Of a stretch of 64,000 bases of DNA, positions 1-9,160 are shown piece after piece (position 1 is the stretch's first letter; every line of letters starts with the position of its first letter). Position numbers and translations under genes: made by a program. The notes below the pieces were generated by a model that ran no database searches, was not told the DNA's origin, and saw nothing but the letters and a program-made list of their open reading frames with translations. The stretch is from positions 124,001-188,000 of the forward strand of contig JBDWGH010000003.1 of the NCBI GenBank assembly GCA_039975855.1, written 5' to 3'. The stretch comes from Litorimonas sp039975855. Lineage in GTDB: Bacteria; Pseudomonadota; Alphaproteobacteria; Caulobacterales; Maricaulaceae.

Positions 1-112
1 GATGAGCGATAATGAGGATTTACCTGCCGTCGATAAAGGTGGCGATCCTGATCGTCCCGGCTTGAGCGCGGCCTTGATTTTCCCGCGCGCCAAGGCGGAC
101 ACTAAATCTTGA
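1..112 (+). CDS. 3' end of an unidentified gene (partial)
   Basis: An open frame enters from the left edge in the frame that begins at position 2 and ends at a TGA at 110-112. The 36 visible residues are acidic then mixed, ending PRAKADTKS. There is an in-frame ATG at 2-4, but with no upstream sequence it cannot be judged as a start, so I treat this as the tail of a longer gene. It converges on the PleC-like kinase gene that ends at 172. No family can be recognised from so little sequence. Confidence 0.4.
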   Translation, partial: MSDNEDLPAVDKGGDPDRPGLSAALIFPRAKADTKS

Positions 113-171
113 TACTCAATACCTCGCGGGGCTCCATAATGTTAAATTGCCCGTAGATATGCCTGTTTGCT

Positions 172-3027
172 CTAGGCTGCAGTGTCGCGTGAAACAGGAT
201 GTGGTGGGGCGTATGGAACTGGCCCGCCGTTAACATTTGGAGCGGTTTGAGCAGGTTGTTGAACGTCAGCTGGAGGAGTTAATGCAGTTGTCGTCACTGT
301 GCCGCTGGCTTGGAGAACGTCTGCAATATCCTGTGCGAGGCGAGAAATTTCACTTCCGACTTCATTAGACTGCGGTACGGCCTGTTTAACTTGTACTGAG
401 TTAGGAAGGGTGAAGGTAACGGTTGTGCCTTCGCCGACGACCGAGCTAATTTTGAAGTTGCCGCCGTGTAGCTCGACCAAAGATTTGGAGAGTGCGAGAC
501 CAAGACCCGTACCTTCATGCTGGCGAGAATATTGACTGTCGATTTGCTCGAAGGGTTGAGCCAAGCGTGCGATGTCTTGCTCGGAAATGCCAATGCCGGT
601 GTCTGACACATGGACGATCAATCCCGCGGATTTAGGTTCAACGGCGATACGGACCATGCCGCCTTCAGGTGTGAACTTGATGGCGTTCGTTGTTAGGTTC
701 AGGAGTATTTGTTTGACCGCGCGCGGGTCAGCATCGATTTCTGGTGTTTGTGCACCGTCATAGATAAGCTTGAGTCTGTTTTCATCCGCTCGGCCACGTA
801 CGATACGGATAACCTGTCCAATCATGTCTGACATAATAAGAGGTTCGGTGTTTAGCGTCATCTTACCAGCTTCGATCTTGGACATATCTAAGATGTCGTT
901 GATCAAAGATAATAAATGCTGGCCAGAAAAGAGGATGTCATTGACGTATTCTTTGTAGCGCGGATCGCCAAGTGGTCCGAACATTTCCTTTTTCATAATG
1001 TCGGAAAAACCATTAATCGCATTTAGTGGTGTTCTGAGTTCATGGGACATATTCGCCAAAAATTCGGATTTCGATTGGTTGGCTTCTTCGGCACGGATTT
1101 TTTCCTGCTCATAATTCTCGGCCAGTTCTACAATACGGACTTGGGATTTCCGCAGGACGTTAATAGTTTTCTCCAGGGCGTCTTGATTGACTTGTAATTG
1201 CTGTTCTCGGGTTCGGATTGTTGTCACTTCTGTGCCAATAGAAACGCGTCCGCCATCGGCGGTATAAGTTTCCAAATATCGAACCCAGCGCCCATCTGTG
1301 AGTTGAATTTCACTACCAGTTTCTTCGCCGATTTCGTTGGTTTGTGCTATTTGTTGGTCTGCGTGATATTCAACCATTGCATAGGCCATGCCTTGATGAA
1401 GTTGCCCAGGTTGGAAGCCGAAAAAGTCTTCAAACTTACTATTCCAGAGCACAAGACGGTCCATCTGGTCCCAGATTACAAAGCTATCATTCATAGACCT
1501 TAGCGCATCAAATAGACGGGCCTCGGCCGCCTGCAATCGCGTCTGCGCCCCGCGCGCTTCCGTGATGTCGAGAGCCATTCCGATTACAAGTTTTGTTTGG
1601 TCGTCGCGCTGGGTCGGGCGTCCTCTACAGGAAAGATAAATAGGGAGGTTTGAGGCGCCCATTTCAATCTCAAACTGGCCGTTAACTGAGGCGCGCTTCA
1701 ACAGACTGTAAAATTGATCCCGTTGTTCGGTTGCGAAAAGCGCTAAAAATTGCGGAAGAGGGAGGAGCGTTTCTTTTTCAGGCAAGCCCATCGTTTTGGC
1801 GAGTGACCTGGACAAGAATGCTGTATTCCGTGTGAGATCGACTTCCCAAATCCCGCCGTTCGAACCATCAACGGCAGCCCGATAACGCTGGCGCGAAATT
1901 TCTTCGACATTGTTTTGCTGGCGGACGGCGTCAATTTGCTTGAGGAGTTGGTTCAATAGCATCCAGATTAGCCAAGCCGATCCTAAAAATAACAACCCAA
2001 ACAACAAAAGGTTTTCCGTCACACTGCGGTTTGACTCACGTGGCTGCACGTCCATGACCGAGAGATATGAGTTTGGAATTCGGACAGCACCGAACCAAAC
2101 GTTTTGATCGTTGCGTGAATGTTGAGCTACGGTTGAACTGGCCGTTCCCCGAATAGCGTCAGAGAGTCGGTTTGCGGAAATGCGGTAAAACGTTTGGGGG
2201 CCTTGCGATGCAACTGCCGGCGGGCCGTCAATGACCCGGCCAGAATCGCGAATGAGAGAACGTGTGCCAACACGTTGCCCAATCAATGTTCCGGGGGCGA
2301 GCGCTACAACCAGAAAGTTATCGCCTGATTTTCGAGTAACAATGGGTGTCGCCGTTCCTTTGTCATTTATGAGTGAGTCGATTGTAACGCCGTCTTTCGG
2401 GAAGTTCCTTCGATCCAATGCTGCGAGTTGCGGACCGGCGCCGCGGGTATCTGCGAGGACATCGCCATTACCATTGACTAATGCAGCGCCAACCACATTG
2501 CGGGAGCGAGCGGCAAAATTGACCATTTGTTGGGAGCTACCTCTCAAGGAGAGAGCGGTATCTATCCATTCAATTTCTGCATCTAAAGCCCGTGCGACGG
2601 CCGACGCGTCTGATGAAAGCGCGGCTTCAAACTGTGTGATTTGGTCAGCCTTATCGGTGTTGAAGTCGTGAAGAAATTTCGCCCCGGCGAGAATAATAAA
2701 CAGAGTGAAAAATAGAAACGTCGTAATAAGCAGGCGTTTGAAAACCCCTCGGCCGCCTAGGCGTTCGGATAACCGGCTAACAAAATCATCCCCATAGCCA
2801 TCTAACCCTGGAGGTGCGGAAAACGCTGTTTGCCCACGCGCGGTCTGAATTGCAGGCCGTGATATTGCAGGGCCTCTAGCTTTTTGATGTACGGGTTGCG
2901 CCGTATGAGCGTGCGCTGATGGAGGAGAATAGGGACGAGCGGATTGCGCATACGGCAGATTTGCCGGGTTATGTCCCGGTTTTGGTGTATCTGAATGATA
3001 CGGGTATTGGCCACGACCATTTTGCAA
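172..3027 (-). CDS. pleC: PleC/DivJ-type PAS-domain sensor histidine kinase
   Basis: A membrane sensor kinase of 951 residues. It has a Pro/Gln-rich N-terminal tail, a membrane helix at about 99-117, an extracytoplasmic region, and a second helix at about 339-358. Two PAS-like regions (about 380-490 and 505-615) and a coiled-coil linker follow. The HisKA box has its phospho-acceptor His near 662 in SHELRTPLNA. The ATPase domain has the N box near 770, DTGIGI near 809 and GTGLGLALSK near 838. The stretch after the H box, with FGPLGDPRYKEY, matches the PleC/DivJ family, which acts on DivK and PleD in cell-cycle and polarity control; that role is inferred. The start is TTG at 3027, supported by the Shine-Dalgarno AAAGGGG complement at 3037-3043. 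An overlapping ATG frame at 3035 is too short. It lies downstream of pepN and the EAL gene on the same strand. Orthology to pleC rather than divJ is uncertain. Confidence 0.8.
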   Translation of the reverse strand: MQNGRGQYPYHSDTPKPGHNPANLPYAQSARPYSPPSAHAHTAQPVHQKARGPAISRPAIQTARGQTAFSAPPGLDGYGDDFVSRLSERLGGRGVFKRLLITTFLFFTLFIILAGAKFLHDFNTDKADQITQFEAALSSDASAVARALDAEIEWIDTALSLRGSSQQMVNFAARSRNVVGAALVNGNGDVLADTRGAGPQLAALDRRNFPKDGVTIDSLINDKGTATPIVTRKSGDNFLVVALAPGTLIGQRVGTRSLIRDSGRVIDGPPAVASQGPQTFYRISANRLSDAIRGTASSTVAQHSRNDQNVWFGAVRIPNSYLSVMDVQPRESNRSVTENLLLFGLLFLGSAWLIWMLLNQLLKQIDAVRQQNNVEEISRQRYRAAVDGSNGGIWEVDLTRNTAFLSRSLAKTMGLPEKETLLPLPQFLALFATEQRDQFYSLLKRASVNGQFEIEMGASNLPIYLSCRGRPTQRDDQTKLVIGMALDITEARGAQTRLQAAEARLFDALRSMNDSFVIWDQMDRLVLWNSKFEDFFGFQPGQLHQGMAYAMVEYHADQQIAQTNEIGEETGSEIQLTDGRWVRYLETYTADGGRVSIGTEVTTIRTREQQLQVNQDALEKTINVLRKSQVRIVELAENYEQEKIRAEEANQSKSEFLANMSHELRTPLNAINGFSDIMKKEMFGPLGDPRYKEYVNDILFSGQHLLSLINDILDMSKIEAGKMTLNTEPLIMSDMIGQVIRIVRGRADENRLKLIYDGAQTPEIDADPRAVKQILLNLTTNAIKFTPEGGMVRIAVEPKSAGLIVHVSDTGIGISEQDIARLAQPFEQIDSQYSRQHEGTGLGLALSKSLVELHGGNFKISSVVGEGTTVTFTLPNSVQVKQAVPQSNEVGSEISRLAQDIADVLQASGTVTTTALTPPADVQQPAQTAPNVNGGPVPYAPPHPVSRDTAA

Positions 3028-3201
3028 AACAACATTCCCCTTTGCCTATCGGCAATCCCCGATGTTTCGTTTCGTCTTCATTTTCGAATCATCTCAATGA
3101 AAAACCCCACGAATCACTACATATAGGGTTAGCGACGAGGCTGGCTGCAGTCGAACAAAACGTGGTTAATATTGTGTTGAAATGCAGGGTTGCGTCGCAG
3201 T

Positions 3202-3957
3202 TTAAGGTGTAAATTCGTTGCTAACCCGTGATGAAATTCGCGGCTCAGGTTCTGGGCGTCCAATTGCGTACCCTTGGGCCGCGTCAAAACCTAGGTCTGA
3301 TACGAACTTTCTGATCTCTTCAGTCTCTACACCCTCGGCGATAAAGCGGACGTCCAGAGCCTCTCTTAGTGATAAAAGGGCCTTTAAGATCGCGCGATCT
3401 CGGGCCGTTAAATAAGCGGCAGCGATGAAACCGCCGTCAATTTTCAACCAATTACAAGGCAGGGCGCGCAAATAACGAATAGAGGCGGCACCAGCGCCAA
3501 CATCATCCAAACAAACGGGGTGACCTCGGGATTTCAGCTCGGAAAGCAAGGATTCGGCCAAGCCCAATTCGGCCATATCCCAACTCTCTGTCAGTTCGAT
3601 AATGAGTTTGGTCGGGGAGGCTGTTAGCGCGGTGAGGCAAGCCATAACGGAGTCTTTAAACTTGGGTTTATCAACAGATGCGCCAGACAAGTTTATCGCA
3701 ATACCTGATCCGTTTGGGTTTTCATTCAGTACCAATATCGCTTGAGCGAGCATGGACAGGTCTAGATCTTTGATAACCCCTGATAGTTCGGCTGGACGCA
3801 GCACGCCTTCCAAGTGATCATCATGATCAAAACGCACAAGCCATTCATGGTGATGGATCTCGCCGTCGGATAAGTTGACAATGGGCTGACGCAGCACGGA
3901 AAACCGTTGCTCGGAGACGTGGTCGCGAAACCCTTCTGCTGTGCGTAAAGTCGACAT
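3202..3957 (-). CDS. EAL-domain protein (cyclic-di-GMP phosphodiesterase family)
   Basis: A stand-alone EAL domain of 251 residues with no membrane segment or GGDEF partner. Visible family motifs are EWLVRF in place of EALLR, INLSG, ELTES, DDVGAG in place of DDFGTG, LKIDGGF, AEGVET and AQGYAIGRP. The glutamates, the paired Asp and the Lys expected for metal and substrate binding are mostly present. It may therefore be an active phosphodiesterase, although the altered EAL and DDFG boxes leave room for a binding-only role. The start has a good Shine-Dalgarno (AAGGCGG) just upstream. It sits 48 bp after pepN and 174 bp before the PleC-like kinase on the same strand. A functional link to the kinase through cyclic-di-GMP is plausible but inferred. 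Confidence 0.85.
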   Translation of the reverse strand: MSTLRTAEGFRDHVSEQRFSVLRQPIVNLSDGEIHHHEWLVRFDHDDHLEGVLRPAELSGVIKDLDLSMLAQAILVLNENPNGSGIAINLSGASVDKPKFKDSVMACLTALTASPTKLIIELTESWDMAELGLAESLLSELKSRGHPVCLDDVGAGAASIRYLRALPCNWLKIDGGFIAAAYLTARDRAILKALLSLREALDVRFIAEGVETEEIRKFVSDLGFDAAQGYAIGRPEPEPRISSRVSNEFTP

Positions 3958-4005
3958 TCAACCGCCTTAGCACAGAAGGCAAAAGAAAGGGTTTACGGCC
4001 CTCCT

Positions 4006-6609
4006 TTAGGCGCCCCGAGTTTTTTCCGCGATTTCCAATACGTTTTTGCTTGGTTTAGCAGCAATAATTCGGTCCAATTCGGCGCGGATTAGGGTCTGAC
4101 GCATTTTATCTAACTTCCGCCAGATCTCGAAAGCGCCAAGCAAGCGAGCTGCAACTTGTGGATTTCGGCTGTCCATTTCTAGGACCTGATCTGCAAAAAA
4201 CTCATAACCCGAGCCATCAATTTTATGGAAGAGGTCCGTATTGCCCATTGCGAATCCTCCAACTAAAGCGCGAACGCGGTTTGGATTATTACGTTCATAG
4301 CGTGGGGTCTCGGCCAGATTGATAATGGACTGCACGCCGTTTGAGTGGGCGCGCATGGCCTGTACCGAGAACCATTTGTCGAGCACCAATGGGTTCTTTT
4401 CCCACTTAATGTAAAAGTCCTCCATTGTCGTTTCGACACGCTGGCCGCCCAAGCGGGTGAGAGTGATAAGTGCCGATAGCTCGTCTGTCATATTTGTCGC
4501 TTCGGAGAGCTGGTTTTGCGCTAAGCTTGCCGCCAAAGGATCGTGGCGTGCGGCCAGCAAAGCTAGGCAGCGATTGCGTAAGGCTCGGCGACCTGCAGAC
4601 CGTGCATCAGGGCTGAATACGCCTGTGTCCGCGAGTGCGTGATACCGCTCAACTAAACTCTCACGTAAGTAATCGGCGACGGCTCGAGAAAGCCATTTGC
4701 CGGCTTCTTGAACAGCTATTGGATCCACTTCATTTAGGCTTTGTAGGACCTCCATTGATGCTGGAGGGGTTAAGGTTAGCGCTTTGAAAGCATTGTCAAA
4801 ATCAGGATTATCGAGTGTACGTGATAAAGCTTCACAATAGCCACGTAATGCAAAGTTGGGGGCGGGTGTTTTGCCGCTTTCAATCGCTTTTGCCATTTCC
4901 GCCATCAACTGTCGTGCCAAAGTTTGTCCGGCTTCCCAGCGGTTAAACGGGTTCGGGTCGGCGCCCATTAAACGCAGTAAATCTTGTGTCGAAAAATCGG
5001 TTTCCAAGGTGACAGGTGCCGAGAAATCCTGGAGCACGGAAATCGAATGCGGTGCATCAATTTTGGGGTAGGTCACACTCGTACCAGCGCTTTGCAGTAG
5101 GGAAAGTTGCGGGTCTGAAAGCGGGCCTTCATCGCCGACAATCTGCCAGCGGATTGGAATGATGACGGGGTGTTTTTTTGGCTGACCGGGTGTCGGGGCC
5201 GTAGATTGCATAAAGTGGATACGTGTTTCGCCATTGGGTTCAGCTTGTCGGATAACGTTTAGTTTCGGCGTGCCGGCTTGATTGTACCACCTCATGAAAG
5301 GTTTCAGGGTTTGGCCCGTGGCTTCCTCAAAACTCTCAATAAATTCTTCGACTGTTGCGGCGGTGCCATCGCATTTTTCGAAGTACCGATCAGACCCGGA
5401 TCGAAATTGGTCAGGACCCAGAATGGTTTTTAGCATGCGGATAAGCTCCGCGCCTTTTTCGTAAATTGTTGCCGTGTAGAAGTTGTCAATCTTCATATAG
5501 GACTCTGGACGTACGGGATGAGCAAGAGGCCCGGCATCTTCGGCGAACTGCCTTGCTCGTAATGCACGAACATCTTTAATGCGCTGGACCGCCGCGCCGC
5601 GTTGATCAGCGGAAAATTCTTGATCCCGGAAGACTGTAAACCCTTCTTTTAAGCAGAGTTGGAACCAATCGCGACAGGTCACGCGATTGCCGGACCAATT
5701 GTGAAAATACTCATGCGCAACAACAGACTCGATGCGCTCGAAATTCATATCCGTCGCGCTTTCCGCGTCTGCGAGCAGCAGAGCAGAATTGAAGATGTTG
5801 AGACCTTTGTTCTCCATCGCACCGAAATTGAAATCACGAACGGCGACGATCATAAAGCGATCGAGGTCATATTCACGACCAAAGGCCTCTTCATCCCATT
5901 TCATGGAGCGTTTCAACGAATCCATCGCGTATTCAGCTTGCGGAGCATTCCCTGGATCAACGAAAATTTCTAACGGAATGTCCCGTCCCGTCATGGTCGT
6001 GAAGCTATCTTCCAGCACGTCGAACTCACCCGCGACGAGGGCGAATAGGTAGGCAGGTTTACGGAAGGGATCATTCCAAACTGCGAAATGGCGACCTTTT
6101 CCAACTGCGCCCTCTTGGGTTTTGTTCCCATTGGCCAGGAGGTGAGGATAGGTTGCGATATCGGCTTCGATCCGCACAGTGAAGACGCTCATGACGTCGG
6201 GGCGGTCAGGGAAATAAGTAATACGGCGGAAACCCTCGGCCTCGCACTGGGTGCAGAAGCGCCCGCCCGAAACATATAAGCCCATCAAGGTGGAATTTGC
6301 GCTTGGGTTACAGACCGTTTCTATTTCTAGCGTAAAGGTCTCAGGGGTTTTTGCGAGAACCAGTTTCTCTTGATCCAACTTATAGGCGGACCGTTTCAGG
6401 GCTTTTCCGTCTACTTTAACTGATTTCAGGTCAATGTTTTCGCCGTTCAAGACCAATGGTTCATCCCGTACGCGTTGCACTTCTATCTTGGACCGAACCG
6501 TCGTCGCTTTAGGTTGAAGGTCAAAATCCAGATAAACGGAGGTCAGCTCATGACTCGGTGGGGTATAATCCGAGAGAAGGGTGGGTGTTGGAGCTGTATC
6601 AGTGCGCAT
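4006..6609 (-). CDS. pepN: aminopeptidase N, M1 family
   Basis: Cytosolic zinc metallo-aminopeptidase that removes N-terminal residues from peptides. With the start at 6609 it has 867 residues, normal for bacterial PepN. The substrate-anchoring GAMEN motif starts near residue 263. The zinc site is HEYFH at 299-303 with the third ligand Glu322 in KEGF. The N-terminal beta domain and the C-terminal helical domain are both complete. A longer frame reaches 6663, but the ATG at 6609 begins MRTDTA as in the family and has an AGAGGA ribosome binding site, so I use it. It is divergent from the small regulator locus at 6725-7185 and is followed on the same strand by the EAL protein. Confidence 0.95.
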   Translation of the reverse strand: MRTDTAPTPTLLSDYTPPSHELTSVYLDFDLQPKATTVRSKIEVQRVRDEPLVLNGENIDLKSVKVDGKALKRSAYKLDQEKLVLAKTPETFTLEIETVCNPSANSTLMGLYVSGGRFCTQCEAEGFRRITYFPDRPDVMSVFTVRIEADIATYPHLLANGNKTQEGAVGKGRHFAVWNDPFRKPAYLFALVAGEFDVLEDSFTTMTGRDIPLEIFVDPGNAPQAEYAMDSLKRSMKWDEEAFGREYDLDRFMIVAVRDFNFGAMENKGLNIFNSALLLADAESATDMNFERIESVVAHEYFHNWSGNRVTCRDWFQLCLKEGFTVFRDQEFSADQRGAAVQRIKDVRALRARQFAEDAGPLAHPVRPESYMKIDNFYTATIYEKGAELIRMLKTILGPDQFRSGSDRYFEKCDGTAATVEEFIESFEEATGQTLKPFMRWYNQAGTPKLNVIRQAEPNGETRIHFMQSTAPTPGQPKKHPVIIPIRWQIVGDEGPLSDPQLSLLQSAGTSVTYPKIDAPHSISVLQDFSAPVTLETDFSTQDLLRLMGADPNPFNRWEAGQTLARQLMAEMAKAIESGKTPAPNFALRGYCEALSRTLDNPDFDNAFKALTLTPPASMEVLQSLNEVDPIAVQEAGKWLSRAVADYLRESLVERYHALADTGVFSPDARSAGRRALRNRCLALLAARHDPLAASLAQNQLSEATNMTDELSALITLTRLGGQRVETTMEDFYIKWEKNPLVLDKWFSVQAMRAHSNGVQSIINLAETPRYERNNPNRVRALVGGFAMGNTDLFHKIDGSGYEFFADQVLEMDSRNPQVAARLLGAFEIWRKLDKMRQTLIRAELDRIIAAKPSKNVLEIAEKTRGA

Positions 6610-6724
6610 AATTTTTAGTCCTCTTTGTTCGCCTTGTTTGGCCAAGCAAGGCGAAAAACGCAACGGTGGGCATACAGCTTTTCAGCATCAACGGGGCAGG
6701 TTCTACACGATGTGCAAAGCTTAC

Positions 6725-6767
6725 TTGACATGTAAAGCATGCTTGACTATGTAAAGGTCACTTTACA
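6725..6767 (+). promoter_or_regulatory. Promoter with TGTAAAG operator half-sites
   Basis: A near-consensus promoter, TTGACA at 6725-6730, a 17-bp spacer, and TATGTA at 6748-6753, precedes the zinc-ribbon peptide and XRE genes. The heptamer TGTAAAG occurs at 6731-6737 and 6750-6756. Its inverse, CTTTACA, is at 6761-6767, making a perfect 7-bp dyad with a 4-bp centre that covers the -10 and start region. The direct copies are 19 bp apart. This is the layout expected of an autoregulated repressor; the binder is most likely the XRE protein encoded at 6985-7185 (inference). Confidence 0.7.
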
Positions 6768-6782
6768 CAAAGGGATTGCATT

Positions 6783-6938
6783 ATGTTGAACCGAAATATC
6801 TGCCCAACTTGTAAAACCGTTATTTCTGCGGACGAAAGGCAAGTCTTACTTAAAACGCATCGCAAAGGTGGTGGGCTCGGCCTCTTATTCGGTCTCATTG
6901 GCGCTGGTGTTGGGGTGTATTTTGGCATGACATCTTAG
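6783..6938 (+). CDS. Small zinc-ribbon-like membrane peptide
   Basis: A 51-residue frame. It starts with a CPTC pair at residues 7-10, has a basic middle, and ends in a glycine-rich hydrophobic stretch (about 34-48) that would make one membrane helix with a glycine-zipper pattern. Its ATG lies 15 bp after the dyad operator of the promoter at 6725-6767, and it is followed 46 bp later by the XRE regulator. Promoter placement, the motif and the co-directional regulator support a real gene. The family is not recognised. A two-cysteine site could bind metal as a dimer or be a redox pair; this is speculation. Confidence 0.55.
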   Translation: MLNRNICPTCKTVISADERQVLLKTHRKGGGLGLLFGLIGAGVGVYFGMTS

Positions 6939-6984
6939 GGTCTGGCCATGACATCAGAAGAAGGCAGGTTGGAAAAGTTGTTCA

Positions 6985-7185
6985 ATGCAAAATAACCTTA
7001 AAACTCTCCGGTCTGAAAAGGGCTGGTCGCAAGCCACGCTCGGCGATCATTTGCAAATTTCTCGTCAATCTGTGAATGCGATTGAAACGGGACGGTACGA
7101 TCCGTCTCTACCGCTTGCCTTCAAAATTTCGCGTTTGTTTGATTTGTCGATCGAACAGATTTTTGACGATGAAGAAAAAAGCTGA
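6985..7185 (+). CDS. Small XRE-family transcriptional regulator
   Basis: A 66-residue protein made almost entirely of a Cro/CI-type helix-turn-helix. QATLGDHLQISRQSVNAIE covers the two DNA-contacting helices, and the C-terminus SIEQIFDDEE is typical of the short stand-alone regulators of this group (COG1476-like). Such regulators usually sit beside a small membrane protein gene and repress their own operon. Here the membrane peptide gene is immediately upstream and the promoter carries TGTAAAG half-sites. The ATG at 6985 overlaps the end of a 15-codon frame that starts at 6948, which may be a leader or nothing. Confidence 0.85.
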   Translation: MQNNLKTLRSEKGWSQATLGDHLQISRQSVNAIETGRYDPSLPLAFKISRLFDLSIEQIFDDEEKS

Positions 7186-7300
7186 AATTCCATTGATTTC
7201 ATTGGGGCCTAAGCATGGCCAAAAATGCGAGCGGGGCTAGACATCCACCGTCATTGCGGTAAGGGGCGCGCGAACGTTCAAAACTCGCGAAATTACCATC

Positions 7301-9160
7301 ATGTCTAACTCTGTCGAATTCCTGCGCAATGTCGCTATTGTGGCCCACGTTGACCACGGCAAGACCACGCTCGTTGATAAGCTCTTACGTCAATCTGGAA
7401 CTCTGGATGAACGCGGTGATCGTGAAGAGCGCGTCATGGATAGCGGTGATATCGAAAAAGAGCGTGGCATTACAATTCTTGCGAAGAATACCGCGATCGG
7501 GTGGAAAGCACCCGATGGCCAGGATTGGCGCATTAATATCGTTGACACACCAGGCCATGCTGACTTTGGCGGCGAAGTGGAGCGCGTGCTCTCTATGGTC
7601 GATTCAGTAGTTCTGCTTGTTGATGCTGTTGAAGGTCCAATGCCGCAAACAAGTTTCGTAACGAAAAAAGCGCTGGCTCAAGGCCTACGCCCAATTGTTG
7701 TCGTGAATAAAATCGACCGCGTTGGTGCACGCCCTGATTGGGTTGTTGACCAAACTTTTGACCTCTTCGACCGCCTCGGTGCGACAGATGAACAGCTGGA
7801 TTTCCCAGTGGTTTATGCTTCGGCCTTGAATGGCTGGGCCTCTGATGAAGCCGAGGAAGAGGGAACGGACATGACGCCGCTTTTTGAGGCAATCGTCAAA
7901 AACGCGCCAGTGCCTGACGTCGATCCAGATGCTCCACTTCAATTGCAAGTCTCAGCCTTGGATTACAGCAGCTATACCGGCGTTATTGGAATTGGCCGTG
8001 TCGTGCGCGGAACGCTGAATGCAAAGCAGAATATTGTTGTTGCATCGCCAGATGGAACAGAACGCAAAGGTCGTATCGTTGAACTTTACGGGTTTATGGG
8101 ATTGGATCGCGTAAAGATGGAAAGCGTCTCTGCTGGTGATATTTGCTGTTTCACCGGCATCGACAAACTCGGCATTTCCGACATGATTTGCGATCCCGAG
8201 CATGTTGAAATACTGCCTGCGTTATCCGTTGATGAGCCAACAATTTCCATGACCTTCCAGGTCAACGACTCGCCGTTCGCGGGACGTGAAGGTAAATTCG
8301 TGACTTCGCGGAACCTGAAAGATCGTCTGGATAAAGAACTTATTTCTAATGTGGCGCTACGCGTTGAGCAGCTTGAAGACGCGGATAAGTTTCGAGTCTC
8401 TGGTCGCGGTGAATTGCATTTATCCATCTTAATCGAGAACATGCGCCGCGAAGGTTTTGAGCTCGCGATTTCCCGCCCACAAGTGGTAAATAAGGAGATC
8501 GACGGTGTGCTTTGTGAGCCATATGAAAAACTCACCGTTGACGTCGAAGCCGATCACCAAGGCTCCATCATGGAGAAACTGGGTGAACGTAAGGGTAACC
8601 TTCAAGACATGGTGCCGGACGGAAACGGCCGCGTGCGTATGGACTATGAAATCCCTACACGAGGCCTGATTGGGTTCCGTTCTGAGTTTATGACCCTTAC
8701 GTCTGGCTCAGGCCTGCTCTATCATAACTTTGACGTCTATAAGCCGCGCACTAAGGCCGGCATTGGCCGTCGTCAAAAAGGTGTGTTGATTTCCAACTCG
8801 ACCGGTAAGGCTTTGGCGTTCGCGCTTTGGAACCTCCAGGCGCGCGGCGAGATGTTCATCGGTCACGCAACGGAAGTCTATGAAGGCATGATTATTGGAC
8901 AAAACTCCCGCAATAATGATCTGACCGTCAACCCCTTGAAGGGCAAGCAACTCACCAACGTCCGGGCATCAGGTACGGATGAAGCGGTAACGTTGGTAAC
9001 GCCAATCACGATGACGCTGGAACTAGCGCTGGAATACATCAATGATGACGAGCTCGTTGAGGTGACACCTGAGTCTATTCGTATTCGTAAGCGGTATCTG
9101 CTGGAGACCGATCGAAAGAAAGATCAACGTCGGATGGAAGCACTCGAAAAAGAGAGCTAG
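7301..9160 (+). CDS. typA: Translational GTPase TypA/BipA
   Basis: A ribosome-associated GTPase of 619 residues, the usual length for the family. The G1 motif AHVDHGKTTL is at 15-24, followed by the switch I RGITI, G3 DTPGHADFGGE, and G4 NKID near 134. Domain II, two alpha/beta domains and the TypA-specific C-terminal domain (with SGSGLLYHNF near 475) follow. It acts on 50S assembly and stress or cold adaptation in other bacteria. Translation starts at MSNSVEF. No strong ribosome binding site is visible, but the family start fits. Its stop overlaps that of the convergent TerB-like gene. Confidence 0.97.
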   Translation: MSNSVEFLRNVAIVAHVDHGKTTLVDKLLRQSGTLDERGDREERVMDSGDIEKERGITILAKNTAIGWKAPDGQDWRINIVDTPGHADFGGEVERVLSMVDSVVLLVDAVEGPMPQTSFVTKKALAQGLRPIVVVNKIDRVGARPDWVVDQTFDLFDRLGATDEQLDFPVVYASALNGWASDEAEEEGTDMTPLFEAIVKNAPVPDVDPDAPLQLQVSALDYSSYTGVIGIGRVVRGTLNAKQNIVVASPDGTERKGRIVELYGFMGLDRVKMESVSAGDICCFTGIDKLGISDMICDPEHVEILPALSVDEPTISMTFQVNDSPFAGREGKFVTSRNLKDRLDKELISNVALRVEQLEDADKFRVSGRGELHLSILIENMRREGFELAISRPQVVNKEIDGVLCEPYEKLTVDVEADHQGSIMEKLGERKGNLQDMVPDGNGRVRMDYEIPTRGLIGFRSEFMTLTSGSGLLYHNFDVYKPRTKAGIGRRQKGVLISNSTGKALAFALWNLQARGEMFIGHATEVYEGMIIGQNSRNNDLTVNPLKGKQLTNVRASGTDEAVTLVTPITMTLELALEYINDDELVEVTPESIRIRKRYLLETDRKKDQRRMEALEKES

